Shown here: positions 54,734 through 63,502 of the stretch, piece after piece
Numbering within the stretch: the stretch's first letter is position 1
How the letters are laid out: each line of letters begins with the position of its first letter
Origin: Microbulbifer sp. MKSA007
GTDB taxonomy: Bacteria; Pseudomonadota; Gammaproteobacteria; Pseudomonadales; Cellvibrionaceae
Direction of reading: 5' to 3'
Assembly (NCBI GenBank): GCA_032615215.1
Contig: CP128433.1
Span: forward strand, 4,572,501 to 4,636,500
DNA length: 64,000 nucleotides
Notes under the pieces: generated by a model
Database searches by the model: none
What the model saw: only the letters and a program-made list of their open reading frames with translations
Told to the model about the DNA's origin: nothing
Made by a program: the position numbers and the translations under genes

Positions 54734-55396
54734 TTAGCGCTTGTAAAACCCGTTCTGGGCCAAAAATTCGAGGGTCATGCCCCCACCACTAGGCTTGGCT
54801 GCCTCATCACCGAGGAGTAGCCGCTCCAAGTAGCGCGCAATCAGGTCCACTTCCAGGTTGACCCGAGTACCGGCGGTATAGCCGGCCATAATCGTTTCCT
54901 GCAACGTGTGTGGCACTATGGTGAGTTCAAACTCAGCCCCATCCACGGCATTGACCGTGAGGCTGGTGCCGTCGACGGTGATAGACCCTTTATGGGCAAT
55001 ATAGCGAGCCAGGTTTTCCGGTGCGCGCAGGCGGAACCGCTCGGCGCGAGCCTCGGACTTGCGCCATACCACCTCGCCAATACCATCCACATGGCCGCTG
55101 ACAATGTGTCCACCCAGGCGGGTCTGGGGTGTCAGTGCTTTTTCCAGATTGACCCGGTCGCCTTTTTTCCAGCGGCCCACCGTTGTCACATCCAGGGTTT
55201 CCGCAGAGACATCCGCCCAGTAACCATCACCGGGCAGGTCCACAACCGTGAGACAAACACCATTGGTGGCAATGCTGTCCCCCAGTTGCACATCACCCAG
55301 ATCCAGCTTACCGCTGCGCACACGCACACGCAGGTCGCCGCCCTGGGGTTTTAACTCTGCAATCTCGCCTAAGGCTTCAATAATTCCGGTAAACAT
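54734..55396 (-). CDS. ribE: Riboflavin synthase alpha chain
   Basis: Dismutates two lumazines to riboflavin. Two internal repeats are visible: MFTGIIEALGEI...GVCLTV and GHIVSGHVDGIG...GTSLTVNAVD. 220 residues. Its start overlaps the ribD stop within TGATG. The C-terminal extension after LERLL is short and polar. It is the second step enzyme of the minus-strand rib operon here. Confidence 0.95.
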   Translation of the reverse strand: MFTGIIEALGEIAELKPQGGDLRVRVRSGKLDLGDVQLGDSIATNGVCLTVVDLPGDGYWADVSAETLDVTTVGRWKKGDRVNLEKALTPQTRLGGHIVSGHVDGIGEVVWRKSEARAERFRLRAPENLARYIAHKGSITVDGTSLTVNAVDGAEFELTIVPHTLQETIMAGYTAGTRVNLEVDLIARYLERLLLGDEAAKPSGGGMTLEFLAQNGFYKR

Positions 55397-56541
55397 CAGC
55401 GCTCGATATCGGTTGTTGCAGTAATGCGCCAGTCGTGACCAACTGCGCGCATATCGGTAATCGTAATCGGCAGCATCGAGCCCATACGCTCGATAGGCAG
55501 TTCAAACAGCGGCCGCCCGGTGCTACCCAGCAGTTTTGGCGCCATATAAACAATTATTTCGTCGACATGGCCACGATAGAGGAATTCACCAGAGAGGGTC
55601 GCACCGCTCTCTACCAAAACTTCATTGCACTGGCGTCGCGCCAACTCCTTGAGCAGGGCGAGCAGGTCTACGCGACCTTCTTTGTCATGGGGTAAAACCA
55701 CGACTTCCGCACCCGTTTTCTCAATACGCTCGCGGCGCTCGGCCTCCGCGCGCTCTGTCGTGCACACCAATGTGGGGGCATCCCCCTGTAAAATAAAGGC
55801 TCTCGCTGGGGTGCGCAGCTGGCTGTCAACAATTACTCGCAGCGGCTGCACTTCGGCGGCTCGCTCTGCGGCCAGCATTTCCAGTGCCATTTCATCGGCG
55901 CGCACATTGAGATTGGGATTGTCGAAGCGCACCGTCTCAACCCCGGTGATCACTGCACAACTGCGAGCACGCAGGCGCTGTACATCGGCGCGAGCCGCAG
56001 GGCCCGATACCCACTTTGACTCCCCACTGGCCATAGCGGTGCGCCCATCCAGGCTCATGGCGGATTTGCTTCGCACCAGGGGCAGTCCCAGGGTCATACG
56101 CTTGATAAAGCCAGGGTTTAGAGCGCGACACCTCTCTTCCAGGATGGGGCCTTCCACTTCGATCCCAGCATCGCGCAATATTTGCAATCCGGCACCGCTG
56201 ACATTCGGATTCGGGTCCTGCATTCCGTAAATAACCCGGGCCACGCCGGCCTTTACCAGCGCCTCGGCACAGGGACCTGTGCGGCCGGTATGGCTGCAGG
56301 GCTCAAGAGTGACATAAACCGTAGCCCCCTGAGCCAGGTCGCCGGCATCACTCAGGGCTTCGATCTCAGCGTGGGGTTCGCCGGCCCGCTTGTGCCAGCC
56401 TTCGCCGACAATATTGCCATCCCCGTCAGTAATCACACAGCCCACTCGCGGATTCGGCATAGTGGTGTAGAGACCGCGCTCTGCCAACTGAATAGCGCGG
56501 GCTATCAGTGCTTCCGCACTGTGTACAACCGTTTGACTCAT
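55396..56541 (-). CDS. ribD: Bifunctional riboflavin deaminase/reductase
   Basis: Residues 1-150 are the zinc deaminase: HAE in GEPHAEIEAL and the PCSHTGRTGPC cysteines. The remainder is the NADPH-dependent reductase (RSKSAMSLDGRTAMASGESKW, and EVLVESGATLSGEFL). The two steps convert the cyclohydrolase product to the aminouracil precursor. 381 residues. It overlaps nrdR by 4 bp upstream and ribE by 1 bp downstream. Confidence 0.95.
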   Translation of the reverse strand: MSQTVVHSAEALIARAIQLAERGLYTTMPNPRVGCVITDGDGNIVGEGWHKRAGEPHAEIEALSDAGDLAQGATVYVTLEPCSHTGRTGPCAEALVKAGVARVIYGMQDPNPNVSGAGLQILRDAGIEVEGPILEERCRALNPGFIKRMTLGLPLVRSKSAMSLDGRTAMASGESKWVSGPAARADVQRLRARSCAVITGVETVRFDNPNLNVRADEMALEMLAAERAAEVQPLRVIVDSQLRTPARAFILQGDAPTLVCTTERAEAERRERIEKTGAEVVVLPHDKEGRVDLLALLKELARRQCNEVLVESGATLSGEFLYRGHVDEIIVYMAPKLLGSTGRPLFELPIERMGSMLPITITDMRAVGHDWRITATTDIER

Positions 56542-57005
56542 TCTGTCTTCGATCCCTTACTGGTCAGGCGTTCAATCTCTTCTCTAAACTCGCTGACATC
56601 CTCAAAACGGCGATAGACAGAAGCAAAGCGCACATAGGCCACCTGGTCCAGCTCACGCAGTTGCTCCATCACCAATTCACCAATAGCACGCGCCGGCAAC
56701 TCCCGTTCTCCGGTCGCCTGCAGGGCGTGTTTTATTTGAGATACCGCCGACTCCACCCGCTCAATACTCACCGGGCGCTTTTCCACAGCGCGCTGAATAC
56801 CCGCGCGCAACTTGTCTTCATTAAACGGCTCGCGCTGGCCGTTTTGCTTGATCACTCGCGGCAGCAGCAGCTCCGCAGTTTCAAATGTGGTAAACCTCTC
56901 GTGGCACTCCAGGCACTCGCGCCGGCGGCGTACTTGGTCGCCCTCAGCCACCAATCGGGAATCGACTACTTTTGTTTCTTCTGCGCTGCAGAACGGACAG
57001 TGCAT
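56538..57005 (-). CDS. nrdR: Ribonucleotide reductase repressor NrdR
   Basis: A 155-residue zinc-ribbon and ATP-cone repressor of ribonucleotide reductase genes. The ribbon is CPFCSAEETKVVDSR...CLECHERFTTFE, and the ATP-cone starts with VIKQNGQREPFNEDKL. It is the first gene of the rib operon, the classic gammaproteobacterial nrdR-ribD arrangement. Confidence 0.95.
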   Translation of the reverse strand: MHCPFCSAEETKVVDSRLVAEGDQVRRRRECLECHERFTTFETAELLLPRVIKQNGQREPFNEDKLRAGIQRAVEKRPVSIERVESAVSQIKHALQATGERELPARAIGELVMEQLRELDQVAYVRFASVYRRFEDVSEFREEIERLTSKGSKTE

Positions 57006-57113
57006 GTGGGATTATCCCCGGAATGGAAAATGGGCCGCAGTTTACCACAGCCGTTGCACTGTGTGACCGCAGCACGCACAGCCACAGTGCATCGCAAATT
57101 CAACAGGGACACA

Positions 57114-57144
57114 TAAAAAAAGCGGCTCTATGAGCCGCTTTTTT
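57114..57144. terminator. Bidirectional rho-independent terminator after glyA
   Basis: GCGGCTC-tat-GAGCCGC flanked by an A run on one side and a T run on the other. On the minus strand it ends the glyA transcript. Confidence 0.92.
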
Positions 57145-57158
57145 GTCAGTAGTGCTGA

Positions 57159-58427
57159 TCAGCCTTTTTTATACACAGGAAACTCTGCGCAAATACCCAG
57201 AACCTTCTGCTTCACATCGGCGATAGTTGCTTCAACATCACCTTTCTCCAGTGCATCCAGCACGTCGCAGATCCAGTGAGTGAGCTGTTGGGTTTCCTTT
57301 ACACCAAAGCCGCGAGTAGTGATTGCCGGAGTGCCAACACGCAGGCCGCTGGTAATGAAAGGAGAGCGCGGATCGTTGGGTACCGCGTTCTTATTAACGG
57401 TGATGTTGGCGTTACCCAGGGCTTCATCCGCATCCTTACCGGTGTACTCTTTGCCAATCAGGTCAACCAGCATCAGGTGATCATCGGTCCCACCGGATAC
57501 AATGTTGATACCGCGATCGAGGAAGGTCTCCGCCATTGCGCGGGCATTTTCCACAACCTTCTTCTGGTAGGCCTTGTATTCAGGGGTCATGGCCTCTTTG
57601 AAAGAAACCGCTTTCGCCGCGATCACATGCATCAGCGGGCCACCCTGACCACCGGGGAATACAGCGGAGTTGAGCTTCTTCTCAATTTCTTCGTTGGCGC
57701 GCGCCAGGATGATACCGCCGCGGGGGCCACGCAGGGTTTTGTGAGTAGTAGAAGTCACAACATCGGCGTGGGAGATTGGGGAGGGATACTCACCAGCGGC
57801 AACCAGGCCTGCAATGTGAGCCATATCCACAAACAGGTAAGCACCCACTTTGTCAGCGATCTCGCGGAAACGCGCCCAATCCATCACTCGGCTATAAGCA
57901 GAGAAACCAGCCACGATCATCTTCGGCTTGTGCTCAAGCGCCAGGCGTTCAACTTCCTCGTAATCCACTTCGCCAGTTTCCGGGTTCAGACCGTACTGCA
58001 CTGCATTGTAGATCTTGCCGGAAAAGTTAACGCGGGCACCGTGGGTAAGGTGGCCACCGTGGGCCAGACTCATGCCCAGTACAGTGTCACCTGGGGCGCA
58101 GAGCGCCTGGTAAACAGCCGCATTAGCCTGTGACCCTGAGTGCGGTTGCACATTGGCGTAATCAGCACCAAACAGCTCCTTGGCCCGCTCAATGGCCAGG
58201 GCTTCCACTTTGTCCACGTACTCACAACCGCCGTAATAACGCTTGCCTGGATAGCCCTCGGCATACTTGTTAGTCAGGCTGCTGCCCTGAGCTTCCATTA
58301 CCATTGGGCTGGTGTAGTTCTCAGAGGCGATTAACTCGATATGGTCTTCCTGACGAGAGTCTTCCTCCTGGATGGCTTCCCAAATTTCCGGGTCGTAAGA
58401 AGCTAAAGTGACAGATGAATCAAACAT
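57159..58427 (-). CDS. glyA: Serine hydroxymethyltransferase
   Basis: A PLP enzyme converting serine and tetrahydrofolate to glycine and methylene-tetrahydrofolate. 422 residues from the ATG at 58427, with GAGGGAACACC ahead; the longer frame to 58541 is rejected. IELIASENY, YYGGCEYVD, the PLP lysine in TSTTHKTLRGPRGG and GQGGPLMH are diagnostic. It is a single-gene unit just upstream of nrdR, with its own terminator and a structured leader. Confidence 0.96.
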   Translation of the reverse strand: MFDSSVTLASYDPEIWEAIQEEDSRQEDHIELIASENYTSPMVMEAQGSSLTNKYAEGYPGKRYYGGCEYVDKVEALAIERAKELFGADYANVQPHSGSQANAAVYQALCAPGDTVLGMSLAHGGHLTHGARVNFSGKIYNAVQYGLNPETGEVDYEEVERLALEHKPKMIVAGFSAYSRVMDWARFREIADKVGAYLFVDMAHIAGLVAAGEYPSPISHADVVTSTTHKTLRGPRGGIILARANEEIEKKLNSAVFPGGQGGPLMHVIAAKAVSFKEAMTPEYKAYQKKVVENARAMAETFLDRGINIVSGGTDDHLMLVDLIGKEYTGKDADEALGNANITVNKNAVPNDPRSPFITSGLRVGTPAITTRGFGVKETQQLTHWICDVLDALEKGDVEATIADVKQKVLGICAEFPVYKKG

Positions 58428-58499
58428 GGTGTTCCCTCGGTAAAGCGGGCTTGAGTAGAGGCTTGTAAAACTCGATACCACAGCGCCCAGACTTATGAG

Positions 58500-58533
58500 T
58501 AGGGCCAAAGGCTCCCAGCGTGGGATGGCCCTA
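58500..58533 (-). promoter_or_regulatory. Nested hairpin in the glyA upstream region
   Basis: TAGGGCCA/TGGCCCTA (8 bp perfect) encloses TCCCA-gcg-TGGGA. It lies 73 bp before the glyA ATG. It may be part of a 5' leader or an operator; it does not match a riboswitch I know. Confidence 0.45.
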
Positions 58534-58646
58534 CTGCTCAATGCATTCTGGGCATTTTAGAAAGGCGCGCATTGTACACCAAGGGCAGCATGAATGCGCA
58601 AATGCAGAGACGTGGCGGGACCAACCCGTCCACCTTAAAAAGACGG

Positions 58647-59144
58647 TCAGAATTTGTACACCACAGAGCCAGACCAGTAATTCACGTCGGACTCAATGAT
58701 GGTGTAATCCAGTTCCAGGGTCGCCTCGTCGGTCAGTTTGAAACCAGCCCCGAGCCCGGCAGATGCCCCGTTATCCGAGTACTCTTTCTCCCAATTATCT
58801 ATCTCCAACTCCTCATGGAGGTAGCCGATACGACCTTTCAGATAAATGTTGCCCGGGCTGCGATAGGTGGCATAAACAGCTTGCGTTGCCAGGGAGTAGT
58901 TGTAATCGTACCAGTAGTAGTCGAACTCACCATCAATGACAGAGTCGGTGACTTCTGCCTCGAATCCCCAGCCAGAACCCCAGGTATAACCGGCTCGAAT
59001 CCCCCCATTTAAAGGACTCTCCCCCCTGGCATCAACATCCAAAGCACCGAAAACGCCACCGATATACGCACCCTGCCCATAAGCGGTAGCGGAACACAAC
59101 AGAGCGGTAACTGCAGCCATTGCCTTGAGATTAAAGCCCACCAT
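58647..59144 (-). CDS. Small outer-membrane beta-barrel protein, copy 1
   Basis: A 165-residue protein with a signal peptide (to TAYG-QG), then alternating strands typical of an eight-stranded barrel (GIRAGYTWGSGWGFEAEV, QAVYATYRSPGNIYLKGRIGYL, AGLGAGFKLTDEATLELDY) and a terminal Phe. This is the porin-like OmpA/Omp25 barrel type, of unknown ligand. It is a paralogue of the gene just upstream on the same strand; the C-terminal YWSG motif is shared. Confidence 0.8.
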   Translation of the reverse strand: MVGFNLKAMAAVTALLCSATAYGQGAYIGGVFGALDVDARGESPLNGGIRAGYTWGSGWGFEAEVTDSVIDGEFDYYWYDYNYSLATQAVYATYRSPGNIYLKGRIGYLHEELEIDNWEKEYSDNGASAGLGAGFKLTDEATLELDYTIIESDVNYWSGSVVYKF

Positions 59145-59293
59145 CTTCCCCTTAAATCTCGAAGTCTGATCAAAGGGCAGGGATTATAGGGGCACAATCA
59201 ACTGGCACAAGTGTTCACTTAGACAGGTCAGTATGTAACCTGGGAGCTTTTAAAAAGAGGTGTCACCATTAGTCAAACTTAGGAAAGGGGCAA

Positions 59294-59782
59294 TTAAAAT
59301 CTCAAGCTAAACCCGCCTGACCAATAACTGACATCCTTCTCTAATACGGTGTACTCAAGCTCCAGGTGATAAATTTCATTCAGGCTATAACCAATTCCAG
59401 CCCCTAAGCTGACACCCAGGTCATCACTACTTTCGCTGCCAACAGAAACGTCTTCATAGAGAAGGCCCAGGCGTCCTTTCAGGTACCAGTCCCCCTCTGT
59501 TCTGTAAGTCGCATAAGTAGCAAGAGTGCGTATGTCTACATCCACATTCCGACCATAAGCCTCAGTCTCACCACTTAATAGTGAACTGGTATATTCACCT
59601 TCCACCCCAAAACCCGAGGCCCGCACATAACCTGCTCGCAGTCCCAAATTCAGAGGATTATCGACCCCTTTGAAATCAAAATCTGTTATTCCGGCCACGC
59701 CCCCCCAGTAGGCGCCCTCGGCAATTGCGCCCGTTGAAACAACGAGTGCCAGCACACCTATACCAGCCTTAACTATTTTCAT
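59294..59782 (-). CDS. Small outer-membrane beta-barrel protein, copy 2
   Basis: A 162-residue paralogue of the neighbouring barrel protein, with the same order of segments: AYWGGVAGI, LRAGYVRASGFGVEGEY, TYATYRTEGDWYLKGRLGLLYED, LGAGIGYSLNEIYHLELEYT, YWSGGF and a terminal Phe. The signal peptide ends near IAEG. The ATG at 59782 has GGAGTG ahead. Probably a tandem duplication; function unknown. Confidence 0.8.
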   Translation of the reverse strand: MKIVKAGIGVLALVVSTGAIAEGAYWGGVAGITDFDFKGVDNPLNLGLRAGYVRASGFGVEGEYTSSLLSGETEAYGRNVDVDIRTLATYATYRTEGDWYLKGRLGLLYEDVSVGSESSDDLGVSLGAGIGYSLNEIYHLELEYTVLEKDVSYWSGGFSLRF

Positions 59783-60262
59783 TAACACTCCCATCCTGTT
59801 GCATTAACTTTGTCGTGACACATAAATAGAGCGCTGCGGAATAATTCGATGACAACCTACGACTTCAGCACCAATAAATTTATTGAACAACGGGAAACAT
59901 CGCAGCATGCTTAAATGTGCAACAACACGTCATTAGAAATTATTAAAATATGAAGGATCAGACACACCCTTATCTAGGTCCGACAGAAGAGCGTACTTGT
60001 GGAAAAAACTGAAGAAAGGGCTACTCGAAAATAGGTTTAATTTATCTTGTGGTCAAATACAACGAGGTACAGATAAGAGTTGACCCAAGGAATTCAGCGG
60101 CATGGTCAGCCTCATACCTATTGATAACCCCAGCCCTCCCCTGAGTAGGTAGCGGTAAATTCCACCTTGAGTCCCACTAAGTCCCCCTCACTTGATCCAA
60201 ATCAACTTTGGATTGGTACATCTGGCAACAATAGACCCATCGACAAATCGCGGAGGTCTGGG
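59783..60262. other. Intergenic region upstream of the hemerythrin gene
   Basis: 480 bp without a gene, apart from the FNR/Anr box near the right end. The left end is the promoter area of the leftward barrel gene. Nothing else is recognised. Confidence 0.5.
60192..60205 (+). promoter_or_regulatory. FNR/Anr box
   Basis: TTGATCCAAATCAA is a perfect TTGAT-N4-ATCAA match, centred about 64 bp before the hemerythrin ATG. It predicts activation at low oxygen by an FNR-type protein such as the one encoded at the right edge of the window. Confidence 0.88.
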
Positions 60263-60838
60263 ATGAATGCCATCTACCGACAACTGTGCTGTGACCATAA
60301 ACATATGCAAGAGTTGCTCAACGCCTTTGAGCAATTACTCCTGGATCTTTTTGGCTGCAGCAATCGCGATCCAAACACCTTGTCACTGATCCTTGATGCT
60401 TTGGATTATTTATCGGCATACCCGGATAGGTATCACCACCCAGTTGAGGACTTAATATTTTCCCGGCTGTTGACTAAGCCAGTACATGACAGGGAATCAA
60501 TTTACGAAGCGCAAATGCAGCATGAAAATATAGCCGCAGCGACAAAACACATGTGCGCTTTATTTTACGCTATTGCCAATGATGCGACCGTTGAACGGAG
60601 AGTGCTGCAAGGAGCTTGCAACAGCTACCTGAAGCTGCAACGCAAGCATATGGACTTGGAAAATAAATCTATTTTCCCACAGATCGAACAGTACCTGGGG
60701 ACTACCGACTGGATTTATATTCAGAAACAGGTCAGTGAATTAAGCTGCAGATATTTCGACAGGGCAACCAGAAAAATTTACGAGTCCCTGCACGAAGATC
60801 TGACACAACATCAAATGCCCGCGCAGGCATTAGCTTAG
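60263..60838 (+). CDS. Hemerythrin-like domain protein
   Basis: A 191-residue four-helix protein with the diiron ligand pattern: DHKHM, YHHPVEDLIF, QHENIAA and the HxxxExxxIFP motif in KHMDLENKSIFP. Members bind oxygen, or handle iron or nitric oxide. The ATG at 60263 has GGAGG ahead; an in-frame ATG at 60167 lies before the FNR box and is rejected. It is followed 29 bp later by a SpoIIAA-like gene, probably in one operon. Confidence 0.88.
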   Translation: MNAIYRQLCCDHKHMQELLNAFEQLLLDLFGCSNRDPNTLSLILDALDYLSAYPDRYHHPVEDLIFSRLLTKPVHDRESIYEAQMQHENIAAATKHMCALFYAIANDATVERRVLQGACNSYLKLQRKHMDLENKSIFPQIEQYLGTTDWIYIQKQVSELSCRYFDRATRKIYESLHEDLTQHQMPAQALA

Positions 60839-60867
60839 GTCACCAAAGCAGCAGGGAGGAAATGTTA

Positions 60868-61310
60868 ATGCAGTTTAAACGCCACGGCATATCCATTGGC
60901 ATGGAACGCATAAATGATGAATTTTTCCTTTACATAAAGGCAATTGGTGAATTAACCCATGAGGATTATGAGCATATAACACCACTATTAGAATATGCTC
61001 TGGAAGGGGTAAAAAAACTCAGGTTCAATTACTGATTGATCTCCGGGATTTCGAGGGCTGGGGGATTCACGCGATCTGGGATGAGTTCAAGCTGGCCTTA
61101 AAGCACGGCAATGAATTCTCGCATGTCGCTGTACTTGGGGATGAGGAGTGGCAGCAAATAGCCACAAAAGTCGGGAGCTGGTTTGTTAGCGGTGAAGTCC
61201 GCTATTTCAAACAGCAACAAGAGGCCATGGATTGGCTACAGGAAACAAGGAAGACGGGTATTGGTCACAAGGAATCTGAAAAGGAATTAGCTTTCTCCAC
61301 ACACTCCTGA
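60868..61310 (+). pseudogene. SpoIIAA-like (STAS/SEC14-type) protein, frameshifted at an A run
   Basis: From the ATG at 60868 (GGGAGGA ahead) the product begins MQFKRHGISIGMERI and continues to GVKK. The frame is then lost and a TGA follows. The family sequence resumes one frame over (QVQLLIDLRDFEGWGI ... KVGSWFVSGEVRYF) to the TGA at 61308. One extra A in the A7 run at 61011-61017 restores about 147 codons. The family is small, cytoplasmic and of unclear function. It lies behind the hemerythrin gene, under the same FNR box, and before a strong terminator. Likely a sequencing indel. Confidence 0.85.
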
Positions 61311-61325
61311 TAAGTAGTGGATTAA

Positions 61326-61351
61326 GGGGGCGTTTACGCCCCCCTTTTTTT
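61326..61351 (+). terminator. Rho-independent terminator
   Basis: GGGGGCG-ttta-CGCCCCC followed by seven T. It ends the hemerythrin/SpoIIAA-like unit. Confidence 0.93.
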
Positions 61352-61378
61352 GCCCGTAAATTACTCAGTTACTTATTT

Positions 61379-62080
61379 CTAAGTATTCACCTTCCTCTTT
61401 TTACTGTCCCAGGAAGGCGTTCCCAATATAAGATTACCTACGCTCAACTCGTTACGGCAAAAAGAACAGTAAATATTCTCATAGTGTAAGTTGTTCCGAT
61501 GCAGAATATTGAGCACATCAGCCAGGGTTGGACTCTTTTGATTGTGCCTATTTCGAATCGTCAAGAAGTTAGCTTCCATCTTTGTGGTGTACAAAGAAGC
61601 ACCAACTTTTGCGTCATACAGAGACTTTTGAAAGGGATCATTTAAGTCATATTGCTGCAGTCTTGCCTGATTCCGAATAGCTTTCACATTGTGTTTATGG
61701 GCTTCATCCACAACATTCTGAATCTGAGCGTAACTCTCACCATCATTAATAAATCGGCGCGATAGGCGACCAAAAATCTGTCCGGCTGTACTGCCGTGGT
61801 ACCCCTGGAATTTTTTTAACATATAGTTACGGCATATCTTACCCTTGCCAATATGCTCATGAACTTTTGCTTTCCCATCTACAACATCTTGTAGGCCAGG
61901 ATCTTCCAACGTGTAACCGTGAGGTGCAAAGAAAAGCAGGTTATCGCCACCGTGACCTTTATTATAAAAAACCTGCTTGGTTGCGGCGCCGTGGGCAGAA
62001 ATCACCAGGGACGGCGCATCCCCAACATTGGTACCTTCCGGTGCAAAAATTTTGACCAAATCCAATTCACGAACAGGCAT
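61379..62080 (-). CDS. Unknown protein with HG...CxxCR motif, copy 1
   Basis: A 233-residue soluble protein without a signal peptide. Conserved with its neighbour: VISAHGA (H30-G31), KGHGGDNLLFFAPHGY, YHGSTAGQI, LTIRNR and HYENIYCSFCR (C205, C208). A strand ending in His-Gly and a later strand ending in Cys recall caspase-like peptidases, but this is only a pattern. It may match a family labelled putative adhesin Stv; I am not certain. The ATG at 62080 has AGGTG ahead, so the longer frame to 62134 is rejected. Confidence 0.75.
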   Translation of the reverse strand: MPVRELDLVKIFAPEGTNVGDAPSLVISAHGAATKQVFYNKGHGGDNLLFFAPHGYTLEDPGLQDVVDGKAKVHEHIGKGKICRNYMLKKFQGYHGSTAGQIFGRLSRRFINDGESYAQIQNVVDEAHKHNVKAIRNQARLQQYDLNDPFQKSLYDAKVGASLYTTKMEANFLTIRNRHNQKSPTLADVLNILHRNNLHYENIYCSFCRNELSVGNLILGTPSWDSKKRKVNT

Positions 62081-62442
62081 ATGACACCTATCTAACGTCG
62101 AGTACAGAAATAAGAGGGTCACCCCTCCAAACAAAACAACCGTACTAACAACCTACTATGACCAACCATCCATACTCAAGTTTTATTGCATGATTTTTGA
62201 CATTAGTCACGAAGAGGAAAATTTTTTGGACTAAGTATTAGTCAAATAAGTGAGGTATGAAATAAATATGACAGAAATAAGGAGGAATTGAGGAAAGCAG
62301 TACAGGCCTGGAAAGCTCAAAGAAGTGAGCCGTAACAAATTGGTAGATGGTGACCCATAATAAAAATGCATTCACATTTCTAGCTTAACGGACACCATCT
62401 TCTCTCTACTTAAGAATTGAATACGAAGTTAAAAAACACCGA
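62081..62442. other. Intergenic region between the two paralogues
   Basis: 362 bp with no gene recognised. An AAGGAGG near 62280 resembles a ribosome site but is followed by only a 15-codon frame. It must contain the promoter of copy 1. Confidence 0.4.
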
Positions 62443-63105
62443 TTAGGTGGTTGGTCGCTGCATTTTGCAGTCCCAGGATGGGGTTCCAATAAGGATATTG
62501 CTAAAACTCACTTCGCTTCGACAAAAAGAACAGTAGATATTTTCATAGTGCAGATTATTTCTATGCAGAATATTTAGAACATCCACTAAGGTGGGGTTAT
62601 CCATTTTTACTCTATTGCGAATAGTCAATAAATCCGCCGACATTACCGGCTTAACCCCTTTCTTAATATAAGGTTGATGCATGGGATTATTGGGATCCAG
62701 ATTTCGCACCATCTCATTGTGCTCATGGGCATTATCCACAGCCTTTTGCACATCAGCATAGCTCTCACCTTTTATAAAAGGCCGGGTAATACGCCCTAAG
62801 ATCTGGCCAGTAGTTGACCCGTGATACCCCTGATATTTACTCAGGGTATAGTTATGGCAAACCTTTCCCTTACCAATCCATTCATGATATTTCGCGTTGC
62901 CACTCAAGACACTACCAATACCTGGATCATTTAGAGAGTAACCATGGGGAGAAAAGAAAAAGAGGTTATCCCCTCCGTGTCCTTTGGGATAAAAAATTTG
63001 CTTAGTTGTTGCACCGTGAGCGGAAATTACCAGGTTGGGAGCATCTCCCACCTGCGTTCCTTCCGCTGCAAAAATCTTAACTAGATCAAATTCTCTGACA
63101 GGCAT
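62443..63105 (-). CDS. Unknown protein with HG...CxxCR motif, copy 2
   Basis: A 220-residue paralogue of the protein at 61379-62080, collinear over its whole length: MPVREFDLVKIFAAEGT, ISAHGA (H30-G31), KGHGGDNLFFFSPHGY, YHGSTTGQILGRI, LTIRNR and IYCSFCR (C192, C195). The middle region (about residues 125-155) is the least conserved and is shorter by about 13 residues. Each copy has its own upstream region, so they need not be one operon. Function unknown. Confidence 0.75.
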   Translation of the reverse strand: MPVREFDLVKIFAAEGTQVGDAPNLVISAHGATTKQIFYPKGHGGDNLFFFSPHGYSLNDPGIGSVLSGNAKYHEWIGKGKVCHNYTLSKYQGYHGSTTGQILGRITRPFIKGESYADVQKAVDNAHEHNEMVRNLDPNNPMHQPYIKKGVKPVMSADLLTIRNRVKMDNPTLVDVLNILHRNNLHYENIYCSFCRSEVSFSNILIGTPSWDCKMQRPTT

Positions 63106-63502
63106 ACTTCCCTTCCTCTCACTTCTTATTTTGTTGAGGCTTACTGACTAGCGCTCTGTGACAAAGGCTACTATGGCTTATTGGATATTTGCTAGAGGTG
63201 TGAAATACAAAAAATACCAGGCAAGGGAGCTACAAATATCCAAGCTATACAGCTAAACCCTCTTAAACAAAGGAGAAAAGAAAACGTTCCCAAAATAGCG
63301 GCATTTAATTAGAACCATCGTACCCTTTTTGAGCGGCAGTATTCGCAGTTATTTTGGCTGAAATGGCCCAAGTGCTGCCAAAATAGGCAGGTAAGAGAAA
63401 CTAACCTCAGGAAGAATTATGCGCCAATACCCGCAAACCAGTCTGACTAAAAAGAACTAGCTTCAAGAAAATCAATTGGAAAAATGAAAGCCTTTACTAC
63501 TG
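63106..63502. other. Intergenic region
   Basis: 397 bp without a recognisable gene, terminator or operator. It contains the promoter of copy 2 and the 3' end of the FNR-type transcript. Confidence 0.4.

Noticed and set aside
57006..57158. FMN riboswitch ahead of the rib operon
   Set aside because: The gap between glyA and nrdR holds only a terminator; the conserved FMN-element blocks are absent.
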